The translations under genes and the position numbers were made by a program. The notes under the pieces were generated by a model, which saw only the letters and a program-made list of their open reading frames with translations, was not told the origin of the DNA and ran no database searches. Shown here one piece after another: positions 15,310 through 23,353 of a stretch of 34,714 nucleotides of DNA (its first letter is position 1; each line of letters opens with the position of its first letter). This DNA comes from Ruminococcus sp. (GTDB lineage: Bacteria; Bacillota; Clostridia; Oscillospirales; Ruminococcaceae): positions 1-34,714 of the forward strand of contig JAAVHI010000071.1 in the NCBI GenBank assembly GCA_014799785.1, in the 5' to 3' direction.

Positions 15310-15909
15310 TTAGCTGTCATATTTGCGTACCCGAAGCTCTATCCCCAGCGACATTGCAAGAGCCTTGCAGCGGCTTATATCCTCCATTGGAATAACGTCC
15401 ACCACCGTAAACATTACCTTGGGGACGTACTTTTTGCAGTCCGCCGCAAAGGATATCATAGCGTCGAAAGCGTCCTCCCACTTGGGACGGGTCACCTCGT
15501 TGTACTTTTCCCTGCTGCACTGGTTAAGGGACACCGAAACAATATCCACCGCGTCCTCCAGAACTTTCGCTGTAGGCTCGCCCCAGATCTTGTCCCCCAG
15601 ACCGTTTGTATTCAGACGGACGGGAATTTTAAAATTGTCCTTGATGTAGCGTCCGATATAGCCCACGTCCTCGGCGCGCTCCATAGGCTCGCCGTAGCCG
15701 CAGAAAACAACTTCCTTAAACTGTGACATATCGTACTTTTCAAGCTCGTCAAGAACCTCGTCCACTGTAGGCTCGCGGTCAAGCCAGAGGCTGTCGGAAC
15801 CGTATGCGCCCTCGCCGTTTTGTCTGATACAGAACGTGCAGTTACAGGGGCATTTGTTGGTGAGGTTAATGTAAAGCTTGTCCCCCACCGTATAGAGAAT
15901 TGTCATCAT
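15310..15909 (-). CDS. Small radical SAM protein of the TatD-linked type
   Basis: 199 residues. The N-terminal CxxxCxxC motif (Cys20, Cys24, Cys27) that binds the [4Fe-4S] cluster is followed by FCGYGEPMER (glycine-rich SAM-binding motif) and RLNTNGLG, and later VSVSLNQ. The opening ILYTVGDKLYINLTNKCPCN and the short length match the family known as TatD family-associated radical SAM proteins. Those are often encoded beside or fused to a TatD nuclease; no TatD gene is in this window. The reaction is unknown. It starts with tandem ATG codons after AGGGTGAT; the first is taken. It belongs to the long minus-strand run, 26 bases after the nucleotidyltransferase gene. Confidence 0.88.
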   Translation of the reverse strand: MMTILYTVGDKLYINLTNKCPCNCTFCIRQNGEGAYGSDSLWLDREPTVDEVLDELEKYDMSQFKEVVFCGYGEPMERAEDVGYIGRYIKDNFKIPVRLNTNGLGDKIWGEPTAKVLEDAVDIVSVSLNQCSREKYNEVTRPKWEDAFDAMISFAADCKKYVPKVMFTVVDVIPMEDISRCKALAMSLGIELRVRKYDS

Positions 15910-15935
15910 TTAGATCACCCTATTCTGCGGCGGTA

Positions 15936-16652
15936 CTAAAGCATTGCCAAGACCGCCGAATGTATTTTTTCAAAAACGCCTTTGTGGTTTTCCGAAATAT
16001 CCTTATCAAATTTTTCTTTATCGTAAAAATATTCGGCAAGAAATTTTTTGTCGCTGCCGCAGGCTTCAAGAAGTTCATTTTCCGACAATGGAAAAATATC
16101 TTTTTTGCAGTACAGCTCAAGCCTCAGCGCGAACATAAGCGGCTTTAAAATATACGTCTTTATTTTTCCGTGAGTAAGCTTTTCTTTCGGTTCGTCAACA
16201 GAAATATAATGACGGATACTCATTACAATTTCTGCAATATATTTTTTATATATCGTCTCTATCTCGCTTTTGCTTGGCATACCGCATAAGTCCTCGCCGT
16301 AAAGCAAAACACTGTCAAGAGCGCGGACGGAACGTTCCGACCATGCGTTGAATTCATCGCTTTTAAATTCTGCTAAAGACATACATTGAGAATTTATTTC
16401 AACGCTTTCATATGATACCGAATTATTCCTTGCGCAGAAGCCCACGTCCGAAAGAACGCCTGCGTTTATTTCGCCGAAAATACAGAATACATCCAAATCG
16501 GAATTTTTCCCGCCGTCGCCTCTTGCATAGCTTCCCGAAAGGTAAACGGACAGCAGATTTCCGCCCTGTTTTTCTTTCAGCATATCAATAAATTCACCGA
16601 GAATTTTTTCGTAATCAAAGCCCGAATTATTTTTGGGTATTTCGGTTCTCAT
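15936..16652 (-). CDS. Pol-beta-fold nucleotidyltransferase domain protein
   Basis: 238 residues. The N-terminal domain carries the nucleotidyltransferase signature GSYARG (40-45) and SDLDV (Asp52 and Asp54 as metal ligands). The C-terminal part (about 120-238) is helical, HEPN-like or similar to the C-terminal domain of aminoglycoside and lincosamide nucleotidyltransferases. The target could be a drug, tRNA or protein; it cannot be told here. A MNT-HEPN toxin-antitoxin function is unlikely because both domains are in one chain and no small partner is adjacent. The ATG shares one base with the stop of the upstream small membrane protein (TGATG), which suggests translational coupling. Confidence 0.82.
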   Translation of the reverse strand: MRTEIPKNNSGFDYEKILGEFIDMLKEKQGGNLLSVYLSGSYARGDGGKNSDLDVFCIFGEINAGVLSDVGFCARNNSVSYESVEINSQCMSLAEFKSDEFNAWSERSVRALDSVLLYGEDLCGMPSKSEIETIYKKYIAEIVMSIRHYISVDEPKEKLTHGKIKTYILKPLMFALRLELYCKKDIFPLSENELLEACGSDKKFLAEYFYDKEKFDKDISENHKGVFEKIHSAVLAML

Positions 16653-16852
16653 CAGCAGTCTCCCGAATTTTCGTCAATATATCCTGTGATGATATTGCCA
16701 ACAAGCCAGCCCATTGTCAAGCTTAAAGCGTGGAGGAAAACGCTACCGTCCTCCCTTTTGCTTATCTTTTTGATGAACGCGCTGATCGCAAGGGTGATGC
16801 CGAAATAAATAAGCAGGTCTCTGACTTTTACGGTTTCGTTGATATTGTCCAT
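16652..16852 (-). CDS. Small membrane protein
   Basis: 66 residues with two hydrophobic stretches: LLIYFGITLAISAFI (about 13-27) and an Ala/Leu/Gly-rich one near 40-58 (ALSLTMGWLVGNIITGY). They are joined by a charged loop (KKISKRED). I chose the second Met at 16852 because GAAAGGA lies 9 bases upstream; the first Met, six codons earlier, would start within this ribosome site. No family is recognised. It is encoded between asnS (29-base gap) and the nucleotidyltransferase, with a one-base overlap to the latter. Confidence 0.7.
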   Translation of the reverse strand: MDNINETVKVRDLLIYFGITLAISAFIKKISKREDGSVFLHALSLTMGWLVGNIITGYIDENSGDC

Positions 16853-16881
16853 AACAACAAGTCCTTTCATAAAGTTTTAGT

Positions 16882-18270
16882 TTAGTAAATGCTTCCAGCC
16901 GTGCGGGGGAACGGTATAACGTCCCGAATATTTGAAACTCCTGTAACGTACATTATCAGACGTTCAAAGCCAAGTCCAAAGCCTGCGTGCTTTGCTCCGC
17001 CGTAACGCCGCAGGTCAAGATACCAGCTGTAATCCTCCGCGGACAAGCCAAGCTCGGACATTCTTTCGGTCAGCATATCAAGACGCTCCTCACGCTGACT
17101 TCCGCCGATAAGCTCCCCCACTCCGGGGACAAGCAGGTCTACCGCCGCAACGGTCTTTCCGTCGTCGTTAAGGCGCATATAAAACGCCTTTATCTCCTTG
17201 GGATAATCCGTCACAAAAACAGGCTTTCCGAATACCTTTTCGGTGAGATAACGCTCATGCTCCGTCTGGAGGTCGCAGCCCCAGAATACAGGGTATTCAA
17301 ACTCGTCCTTGTGCTTTTCGAGAATTTCGATCGCTTCGGTGTAGGGGCATCTTGCAAAGTCCGCAGCCGCCACAGCCCTTAGTCTTTCCAGCAGACCCTT
17401 GTCGTAAAAATTATTGCAGAATTCAAGCTCCGCGGGACACTCTTTCAGCAGCGCGTTGAGGACATATTTCAGCATATTTTCCGCAAGCTCCATGTCGTCC
17501 TCAAGGTCGGCAAAAGCGATCTCGGGCTCGATCATCCAGAACTCAGCGGCGTGTCTGGGAGTATAGGATTTCTCCGCGCGGAATGTTGGCCCGAATGTGT
17601 AAATTTTTCCGAACGCCATTGCCATGCATTCGCCCTCAAGCTGACCCGAAACCGTCAGGGACGCGGGCTGTCCGAAAAAGTCCTCGGCATAGTCCACACG
17701 ACCCTCGTCATTTTTGGGGACGTCGTCAGGGTCGATCGTGGTAACGCGGAACATCTCTCCCGCGCCCTCGCAGTCGTTTGCGGTAATTATCGGCGTGTGG
17801 GCGTACACAAAGCCATTTTCCGCAAAAAACCTGTGAAGAGCCTGCGCCGCCGCGGAGCGTATTTTAAACACCGCCTGAAAGGTATTTGTACGCATACGCA
17901 GGTGCGAAATAGTGCGGAGATATTCAAGTCCGTGCGCCTTTTTCTGCAAGGGATAATCGGGAGAGGAAATTCCCTCTGTTTCGATTTTATCGGCGTTTAT
18001 CTCAAATTTCTGCTTGGCGTTTGGAGTGGCTATAACACGTCCCGAAACGCTTATCGCCGCGCCTGTGTTGAGCTTGGAAATTTCCTCAAAATTATCAAGC
18101 TTGTCTGCCTCGGCTACAATCTGAACAGGGGTAAAGCAGCTTCCGTCGGAAATCGAAATAAAAGCTATCCCCTTGCCCGTGCGGAGAGATTTTATCCAGC
18201 CGCAGACTGTGACTGTTTCGGAAAAGCTTTCGGGATTTTCATGCAGTTTTTTAAGTTCGGTACGTTTCAT
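16882..18270 (-). CDS. asnS: Asparaginyl-tRNA synthetase
   Basis: 462 residues, full length. It charges tRNA-Asn with asparagine using ATP. The N-terminal OB-fold anticodon-binding domain (about 1-115) includes VCGWIKSLR and FISISDGSC. The class IIb catalytic core follows, with motif 2 ([19 protein letters not shown]) and motif 3 ([16 protein letters not shown]), ending in the AsnS-typical [13 protein letters not shown]; some pipelines confuse AsnS with AspS, but this end fits AsnS. The ATG overlaps the isochorismatase stop (ATGA), and the ribosome site GAAAGGA lies within that upstream gene. There is no T-box leader because the gene is internal to the operon. Confidence 0.97.
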   Translation of the reverse strand: MKRTELKKLHENPESFSETVTVCGWIKSLRTGKGIAFISISDGSCFTPVQIVAEADKLDNFEEISKLNTGAAISVSGRVIATPNAKQKFEINADKIETEGISSPDYPLQKKAHGLEYLRTISHLRMRTNTFQAVFKIRSAAAQALHRFFAENGFVYAHTPIITANDCEGAGEMFRVTTIDPDDVPKNDEGRVDYAEDFFGQPASLTVSGQLEGECMAMAFGKIYTFGPTFRAEKSYTPRHAAEFWMIEPEIAFADLEDDMELAENMLKYVLNALLKECPAELEFCNNFYDKGLLERLRAVAAADFARCPYTEAIEILEKHKDEFEYPVFWGCDLQTEHERYLTEKVFGKPVFVTDYPKEIKAFYMRLNDDGKTVAAVDLLVPGVGELIGGSQREERLDMLTERMSELGLSAEDYSWYLDLRRYGGAKHAGFGLGFERLIMYVTGVSNIRDVIPFPRTAGSIY

Positions 18271-18800
18271 TTTTGAAGTCCTTTCATTTTTAAAATTGTA
18301 TTGTCAGCGGAAATACACTCCGCGTATCTGCCGTTCCAGATGAAATTATTGTAATAGTCACAGCATTTTTCGGCGGTCATGAAGCTGTTGTCAAAGGTAG
18401 TATTTGCAAGCCGCGGGACAATTATTTTATAGCCCCGCTCGAAGCCGCACTTCACCGCCGCGTCAATGCAGTAATCGGTTTGCAGTCCAGTAATTATTAA
18501 TTCCGTCTCACCTTTTTCCGATAAATATTCTGCAAGCCCCGTGTCCCTGAACGGACTGTTCACCTGCTTGTCAAATATTTTTTCGTCCTGTTCGGGAGCG
18601 AACTCTCCGTAAATCTCAAAGCCGTCAAGACCCTTTGTCATGGGCGTTCCCGCGCCGTCGTCGTGCCTTGCGAAAATAACCTCAATGTTGTTTTCACGAG
18701 CCGTTTTTATCAGCGTTTTTACTGTTGAAACAAATTCTTGAAATCTGTACAGGCGGTCGTTTGTGATTGCATTTTGCGCGTCGATAACAAGCAGTACCAT
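18267..18800 (-). CDS. Isochorismatase-family cysteine hydrolase
   Basis: 177 residues with the Asp-Lys-Cys triad of this fold: Asp7 (LLVIDAQN), Lys78 (FDKQVNSPF) and Cys111 ([10 protein letters not shown]). Members cleave isochorismate, nicotinamide, N-carbamoyl compounds or other amides; the close context gives no substrate. The length is standard. The gene overlaps asnS by four bases, so the two should be translated together. A nine-base gap separates it from the 92-residue gene upstream. Confidence 0.92.
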   Translation of the reverse strand: MVLLVIDAQNAITNDRLYRFQEFVSTVKTLIKTARENNIEVIFARHDDGAGTPMTKGLDGFEIYGEFAPEQDEKIFDKQVNSPFRDTGLAEYLSEKGETELIITGLQTDYCIDAAVKCGFERGYKIIVPRLANTTFDNSFMTAEKCCDYYNNFIWNGRYAECISADNTILKMKGLQK

Positions 18801-18809
18801 ATAGTCTCC

Positions 18810-19088
18810 TTATTGTTTTTCCGAAGCTTTCAGAAATTCGTAAATTTCCTTTACAAACTCATCGCTGTCGGACCTGATTTCTTCACTTACACCATACCAC
18901 ACAGGCATAATATAAACTCCCGACCAACAGTCATAAGAAACATAAATTTTTCTGCGTCTTAGTATTCCTGCCCCAAAATGTTTTTCAATAATTTCCTCTA
19001 TCTTATCAATATCCTGTGATCCAAGACTTATATTTTCGCAGGATAAATGTCCGTTTGCAAGTTCAAAAATATTCCACTTTCCGCTCAT
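18810..19088 (-). CDS. Small protein of unknown function
   Basis: 92 residues, acidic, mixed alpha/beta. It has a central helix (DIDKIEEIIEKHF), a strand pair rich in aromatic residues (KIYVSYDCWSGVYIMPVWYG) and a C-terminal helix (EFVKEIYEFLKASEK). There is no signal or membrane segment. I chose the ATG at 19088, eight bases after AAAGGA, which overlaps the stop of the upstream gene by four bases; an ATG four codons earlier lies inside this ribosome site. No family is recognised. The coupling to the 182-residue protein suggests that the two work together. Confidence 0.75.
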   Translation of the reverse strand: MSGKWNIFELANGHLSCENISLGSQDIDKIEEIIEKHFGAGILRRRKIYVSYDCWSGVYIMPVWYGVSEEIRSDSDEFVKEIYEFLKASEKQ

Positions 19089-19633
19089 TTTATGCATCCT
19101 TTATATTTCCCCACCGTCTCATCGCTCCAGACGTGTACCTCCACATACCTTTCGGGACCGTGTTTTCCGTCGTCGTTCCAGTCCTGCGGCAAGCCGTATT
19201 TTTCAATAATTTTCAGTATCTCGTCATAGGTGTAAAGCTTTTGACGGTACTCCTTTCCGTCGTTTACAGCCTTGCTGAACGTGGGCATTGAGTCGCCGTA
19301 TGTAAAGGAAAGGGTCGCTGTGTCAAATTCCTCAATGGGAATTTTAACAATGCCGCAGTCCTCAAACCAGGTGCTGAGCCAAGGACTATGTTCAACCACC
19401 ATATAGTGAGGCGGTGTGCGGAGTATTTTCCCGCCCTTTTTCAGAAATTCGTTGCGGAGAATTTCCTCGCAGTTCCGTCTGTACTCAACATATTTGTCGT
19501 GCCTTTCCGCGCCTTGTGAATTAGGCTTCTCGGCTTTTATTTTTTCAAGGACGGCTTTCGCTTCCGGGACAGGAAGCTCCGACAAATTTCGGAACGGCGT
19601 TCCGGATTTGTCGTAGTAATGATATAAGTACAT
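19085..19633 (-). CDS. Conserved hypothetical protein
   Basis: 182 residues, soluble, rich in Tyr, Glu and Lys. Recognisable blocks are MYLYHYYDKSG at the start, KKGGKILRTPPHYMVVEHSPWL (about 66-87), LSFTYGDSMPTF (about 108-119) and a C-terminal KYGLPQDW...GPERYVEVHVW. These blocks resemble a family of unknown function that I believe is spread in Firmicutes; I know of no activity for it. GGAGG precedes the ATG. The gene overlaps the following 92-residue gene (ATGA). Confidence 0.82.
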   Translation of the reverse strand: MYLYHYYDKSGTPFRNLSELPVPEAKAVLEKIKAEKPNSQGAERHDKYVEYRRNCEEILRNEFLKKGGKILRTPPHYMVVEHSPWLSTWFEDCGIVKIPIEEFDTATLSFTYGDSMPTFSKAVNDGKEYRQKLYTYDEILKIIEKYGLPQDWNDDGKHGPERYVEVHVWSDETVGKYKGCIK

Positions 19634-19654
19634 TTTGTACCTCCGTTATAATTT

Positions 19655-20341
19655 TCAGACCAAACGCCCTCTAAGAAAACCATCGAATTTATCATATGCT
19701 TCTAAATAAATTTTATAGTTTAATTCAGTCGCGAATTTATTGTAATAGTAACTATAGCCTTCTCCGTTTCCGTATAAAAGAATACACTGCCGGTCGTTAT
19801 TCTCATCATATTTTATTCCATAGTATTTGTAATGACCGGTCGGGTGTTCCGGGTCATCATATCTGACCCCGGAATCCCGCTTAACAGCTGTTCCGTTTAT
19901 CTGCAATAATTCCTTATAGTATTCAATCAATTTATTTTCAGGTATTATGACTAAATCCTTTTCTGTAAACACGTTTTCATGCTTACTATACAGCTTGAAA
20001 TCTATTTCGGAGCATACCGCTTCTTCAAGCCTGTCATAAACATCGGGAACCTCATAAATCTCATCGGGAGCAATGTTCCTGAAATCGTACATCTTCATTT
20101 CGCCCGTGTTTGTTATGTAACAGCCGAGAATGTTTGTGTCATCATAATTATGGGACATAACAAACACAATTTCGGGTATATTTTCTGCAAATGCATCAAG
20201 CTCTTCCTCGCTTAAAGTTACAGCTGTCGTTTCGGAAACCGTTGTTTCTTCCGACACAGTTTCTCCCGCTTTTACATACCTGAAATGTATTGCGGCAATG
20301 ACCGCTGCAAGCAGACATACAAATACTTTTACAGCATTCAT
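19655..20341 (-). CDS. Exported or membrane-anchored hypothetical protein
   Basis: 228 residues. The N-terminus MNAVKVFVCLLAAVIAAIHF is a signal peptide or anchor. A Thr/Glu/Ser-rich linker (about 27-48) precedes a folded domain rich in Tyr, Asp and Asn. I chose the ATG at 20341 because GGAGG is just upstream; four more codons are possible but would include the ribosome site. No lipobox Cys is seen. The family is not recognised. The gene follows a lipoprotein gene by 17 bases, so the two exported proteins may function together. Confidence 0.75.
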   Translation of the reverse strand: MNAVKVFVCLLAAVIAAIHFRYVKAGETVSEETTVSETTAVTLSEEELDAFAENIPEIVFVMSHNYDDTNILGCYITNTGEMKMYDFRNIAPDEIYEVPDVYDRLEEAVCSEIDFKLYSKHENVFTEKDLVIIPENKLIEYYKELLQINGTAVKRDSGVRYDDPEHPTGHYKYYGIKYDENNDRQCILLYGNGEGYSYYYNKFATELNYKIYLEAYDKFDGFLRGRLV

Positions 20342-20358
20342 AATTTCCTCCAAAATAT

Positions 20359-21012
20359 TCAGTCACTATTATCAAAAACCCCGTAAACCTTCTCGCTGCC
20401 GTCGTAACCGCATACCACAATCTGGGTATCGTAAAGCATAAACGACGGTACTATCAGAAATACAAACTCGTTTTCAAGCGGCACGGAATTATCACCTATA
20501 AGGCAGCCTTCGGCAATATATTTTTCGTAATACTTTTCGTAGTCCGCAGGGTCGTAATGCTTCACTTGAAAACGCCCGCCGTCCCAGTTCCAACTCTCTT
20601 CGCGGAATTCATCATCGGAAATTTCTTTGACGGGAGACGCGGTCTTGCTTTCAACGTCGTAAGCAACAAAGGAATTTACCGCTCCGACATTTTGCAGCAT
20701 ATCGGTAAAATATATCGTCTCACCGTCCGCAGAAGCGTAATTGCCGTAGCCGACCATACCAAGCTCCCGAATTTTGTCAAGGCTTATTCTGTCGGTAAGC
20801 TTACCGTTTTCAAGGTCGTAAACTACCACGCCGAAAGTACCGTTAATAATAATTTTTTCCTCGCTGCAATAAAGTATATAGGGAGTTTCCGAACCGAAAA
20901 CCATGTCCTTGACATCGCTTACGTCAATAGGTTCTTCCTCCGCTTTTCCGCAGGCTGAAAAAAGCGAAACGGTCATAACAGCTGCCAGAATGAGCTTTGC
21001 AAGATTTTTCAT
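20359..21012 (-). CDS. Lipoprotein of unknown function
   Basis: 217 residues. A lipoprotein signal with lipobox FSAC puts the modified Cys at position 21, followed by an acidic stretch. The body has short repeated strand motifs (ILYCSEEKIII, VVVYDLENGKLTDRI, ETIYFTDML, FVAYDVESKTAS, VVCGYDGSEKVY) that look like two or three beta-propeller blades, too few for a closed propeller. The start at 21012 is set by GGAGGT. A 57-base gap upstream contains an extended -10-like TGTATTAT that could be a weak internal promoter. No specific family can be named. Confidence 0.78.
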   Translation of the reverse strand: MKNLAKLILAAVMTVSLFSACGKAEEEPIDVSDVKDMVFGSETPYILYCSEEKIIINGTFGVVVYDLENGKLTDRISLDKIRELGMVGYGNYASADGETIYFTDMLQNVGAVNSFVAYDVESKTASPVKEISDDEFREESWNWDGGRFQVKHYDPADYEKYYEKYIAEGCLIGDNSVPLENEFVFLIVPSFMLYDTQIVVCGYDGSEKVYGVFDNSD

Positions 21013-21069
21013 AGCATTACCTCCAAAGAATGTTTTCACCTATAATACAATTCAGAGAGGCAATTTTTT

Positions 21070-21837
21070 TCATTTATGTTCCGCAGCATAGACCGCAAGC
21101 TCAAGGGCAATATCAAAATGTCCCGCGTCGTGCTGAGTACCCTTTATCTCTCCGTCTTTGTGTCTCTTGTCCCATTCGGGAGCGTCCAGCAGGTCCGCGC
21201 TTGTAAAAAACGCGTACAGCTCCAAGTCCCTGAAATCGCACATCGCCTGCAAGCCCGCGCACTCCATTTCGACCGAAATGCAGCCGTCAGCCTTGTGCTT
21301 TTCAAAATTATTTACAGTCTCCCTGTAAAACGAATCGGTAGTCCATGTCTTTCCCTTAACATAGGGGATACCGTTTTCACGCATAAATTCCGCAACGATA
21401 TCCGAATTTTTTACGGTGACATAATCGGAAGCGGGCATATAGTGATAGGACGTGCCCTCGTCCCGATAAGCTTCGGTGGGTATCATTATTTTTCCGTGGG
21501 CTATTTCCTTGTCCAGGCAGCCCGCCCCGCCGAATACAACATATTTTTTCGTTTTTATTATTGACAGACTGTCCTCAACTGTTCCCACACAGGCGGGGGC
21601 TCCCACATAAGTTTTATAGAAAGCAATTTTCTTTTCCCTAAAGTCGATCTGATAGACGGGAGTATCTCCCGTTGCAAAGCGAAATGTGCCGATTTGCTTG
21701 CAGTCATAATTCTCTGTCACAAATTTTTCTATTTTCTCGGAAAACGTAAGAATGCACGCGTCAACAGCAGGCGCGTTTTCATTTATCCGCGGCTCAATTA
21801 TTGCCTTTGATTTATTGTCAAATGCTTCGGTTATCAT
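21070..21837 (-). CDS. Purine/uridine nucleoside phosphorylase family protein
   Basis: 255 residues of the PNP_UDP_1 fold. These enzymes cleave nucleosides with phosphate to free the base and pentose-1-phosphate. Conserved features are FGGAGCLD (phosphate/base region), a catalytic-region EMECAGLQAM (typical EME-type ribose-binding Glu) and a following TSADLLDAPEW. I chose the ATG at 21837, which follows GGAGAA; the longer reading runs into the upstream gene. It starts two bases after the FkbM methyltransferase stop. Whether it acts on purines or uridine is not clear from these motifs. Confidence 0.9.
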   Translation of the reverse strand: MITEAFDNKSKAIIEPRINENAPAVDACILTFSEKIEKFVTENYDCKQIGTFRFATGDTPVYQIDFREKKIAFYKTYVGAPACVGTVEDSLSIIKTKKYVVFGGAGCLDKEIAHGKIMIPTEAYRDEGTSYHYMPASDYVTVKNSDIVAEFMRENGIPYVKGKTWTTDSFYRETVNNFEKHKADGCISVEMECAGLQAMCDFRDLELYAFFTSADLLDAPEWDKRHKDGEIKGTQHDAGHFDIALELAVYAAEHK

Positions 21838-21839
21838 AA

Positions 21840-22910
21840 TTATTCTCCTTTGGGTACTGCGTACAAATTCGTCTCCCACGCGGGAATATAAAGCTGATGT
21901 CTGACGTAAAATTTCAGCTCGGGGTTAATGTTTTTTATCAGCAGCGGCAGGTCGAACATATCCTCGTTTCGGTGGTAAAGTGAGCAAAGTATCTTCGCGC
22001 CGTTTTCAATGTGCCGACGTGCGCCGAGGATAGCTTCCCGCTCGCCGCCCTCAACGTCAAGCTTCAGCAAAGTCACGTCCTCTTGGACAGCGTTATCAAC
22101 TGCAAGGACGGGTATTTCCACGGTCTTTCCCGAACCGTTTTCCCGGGACATTCTTCCCTCGTTTGCGGAGATTTTTACAGTGCCGTTTTCACGTCCCGCC
22201 GCGGCGTTGAACAAAGTAATTTTATCGCTGTCGGGAAGATTTTTTGTAAGCTTGCGGAAATTTTTAGGGTTAGGCTCAAAGGCGTAAATGTGACGGAAAC
22301 TGTTTCCGCAGGCCTCAATAAATTCGGCGGCGGTATCACCGTTATAGGCTCCCAAATCCGCAAAAACTTCTTCATTGCCAAGAGGGATAATTTCACCGTA
22401 AACTTCCTCTTTCGGAGACGTGCAGTTATTTAAGTAATCTATCCTGCCGCTTATTTTGAAATTCAGCACGTCCGCATAGGTCTGACGGGACTTTTCGTCC
22501 GCAAGCATATCATAGACCGCCTGAATTTTCTCCGCATTTTCCAGACAGTAGGCATAGGTGAACAGACCCTCCCCCGCAACGGGAACGTCGGGAGCAAGGA
22601 GAATGTGCCGCTTTGCGATCTCGTTTATCCTGTCGTAAAGGCTCTGATACCCTGCCGCAAAAGCAAGGACGATAACAAAGTCGTCAATAAGAGCCTCAAT
22701 TTGTGAAAGCGTATGAACAAGATGTCCCTGAAAAGTGTGTCCGCGGACAAATTCGTCGCTTGCGAAAAAGCCCGCAAGGGGTATGCGGTACTGCTCGAAA
22801 ACACGCATTATCTTTAACGCACCGTCCCCCATGCCGTAAATGAACACGGGGAGATCGGTGCTTTTCAGATAGTCCCAGCAGTCGGTTTTTTCGGTGATAA
22901 AGTCGAGCAT
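21840..22910 (-). CDS. FkbM-family SAM methyltransferase with N-terminal Rossmann-like domain
   Basis: 356 residues. The N-terminal part (about 1-130) begins with a dinucleotide-like IYGMGDGALKIMRVFEQ and resembles the sensor-like domain found before many FkbM domains. The C-terminal FkbM domain has a SAM-binding block FADLGAYNGDTAAEF, then YAFEPNPKNFRKL, and the family hallmark LLKLDVEGGEREAILGA. FkbM enzymes O-methylate sugars or small molecules, often in surface polysaccharides. GAGGA precedes the ATG. The gene lies three bases after the PH-domain gene, and in the same run as YfhO, which fits a role in cell-surface glycans (inference). Confidence 0.9.
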   Translation of the reverse strand: MLDFITEKTDCWDYLKSTDLPVFIYGMGDGALKIMRVFEQYRIPLAGFFASDEFVRGHTFQGHLVHTLSQIEALIDDFVIVLAFAAGYQSLYDRINEIAKRHILLAPDVPVAGEGLFTYAYCLENAEKIQAVYDMLADEKSRQTYADVLNFKISGRIDYLNNCTSPKEEVYGEIIPLGNEEVFADLGAYNGDTAAEFIEACGNSFRHIYAFEPNPKNFRKLTKNLPDSDKITLFNAAAGRENGTVKISANEGRMSRENGSGKTVEIPVLAVDNAVQEDVTLLKLDVEGGEREAILGARRHIENGAKILCSLYHRNEDMFDLPLLIKNINPELKFYVRHQLYIPAWETNLYAVPKGE

Positions 22911-22913
22911 GGA

Positions 22914-23318
22914 TCAGTCCTCGTCATGGTCGCAGTCGATATGCATATCGGACGCTATCATGTCCCTGCCGCGGGTGCGGTATTTATCCCGCTGGATATC
23001 GACCTGCTTTTCAAAGATGTTCATGAAGTCCCGCGGATTTTTGATTGAGGTCACCTCTTTCACGGGAGTATCCGTGTCGCGGCAGTTGATGATAACTGTT
23101 CCGCAGCCAAAAATGCGCTGCCCGAAGGGCTGGCGCAGGCTTTTATCTACAACGCGGTAAAGCTCTATCTCGTCCTCGGTAATGGACAGAAAGCCCTTGC
23201 GGGTGATGAATTTTTTCTCGGTAAGGATATATTTTGTAAACGAAAGGGGAAGTCCGAAAAGGGTGCGCTTTTTATCCGTCCAGATAATTTCGTATCCGCT
23301 GTTTGAATTGTTTGCCAT
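22914..23318 (-). CDS. Bacterial PH-domain protein
   Basis: 134 residues. The core (about 8-105) matches the bacterial pleckstrin-homology (bPH_2/YdbS-like) pattern: LFGLPLSFTKYILTEKKFITRKG, then EIELYRVVDKSLRQPF, then GTVIINCRDTD and a closing helix NPRDFMNIFEKQV. The tail is charged and rich in Asp and His. No membrane segment is present, which differs from many bPH_2 proteins. The function is unknown. GAGGAAC precedes the ATG. It is encoded between the YfhO-type gene (35-base gap) and fkbM (3-base gap). Confidence 0.85.
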   Translation of the reverse strand: MANNSNSGYEIIWTDKKRTLFGLPLSFTKYILTEKKFITRKGFLSITEDEIELYRVVDKSLRQPFGQRIFGCGTVIINCRDTDTPVKEVTSIKNPRDFMNIFEKQVDIQRDKYRTRGRDMIASDMHIDCDHDED

Positions 23319-23353
23319 AACATCAGTTCCTCTCTTTAAGTCTTTGTAAAAGG

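Noticed and set aside
15936..16852. Nucleotidyltransferase plus small protein as a MNT-HEPN toxin-antitoxin pair
   Set aside because: The nucleotidyltransferase carries its own helical C-terminal domain, and the small neighbour is a two-helix membrane protein, not a HEPN or antitoxin protein.
18271..18300. T-box leader for asnS
   Set aside because: The asnS start lies inside the upstream gene; there is no leader space and no AGGGTGG-type T-box sequence.
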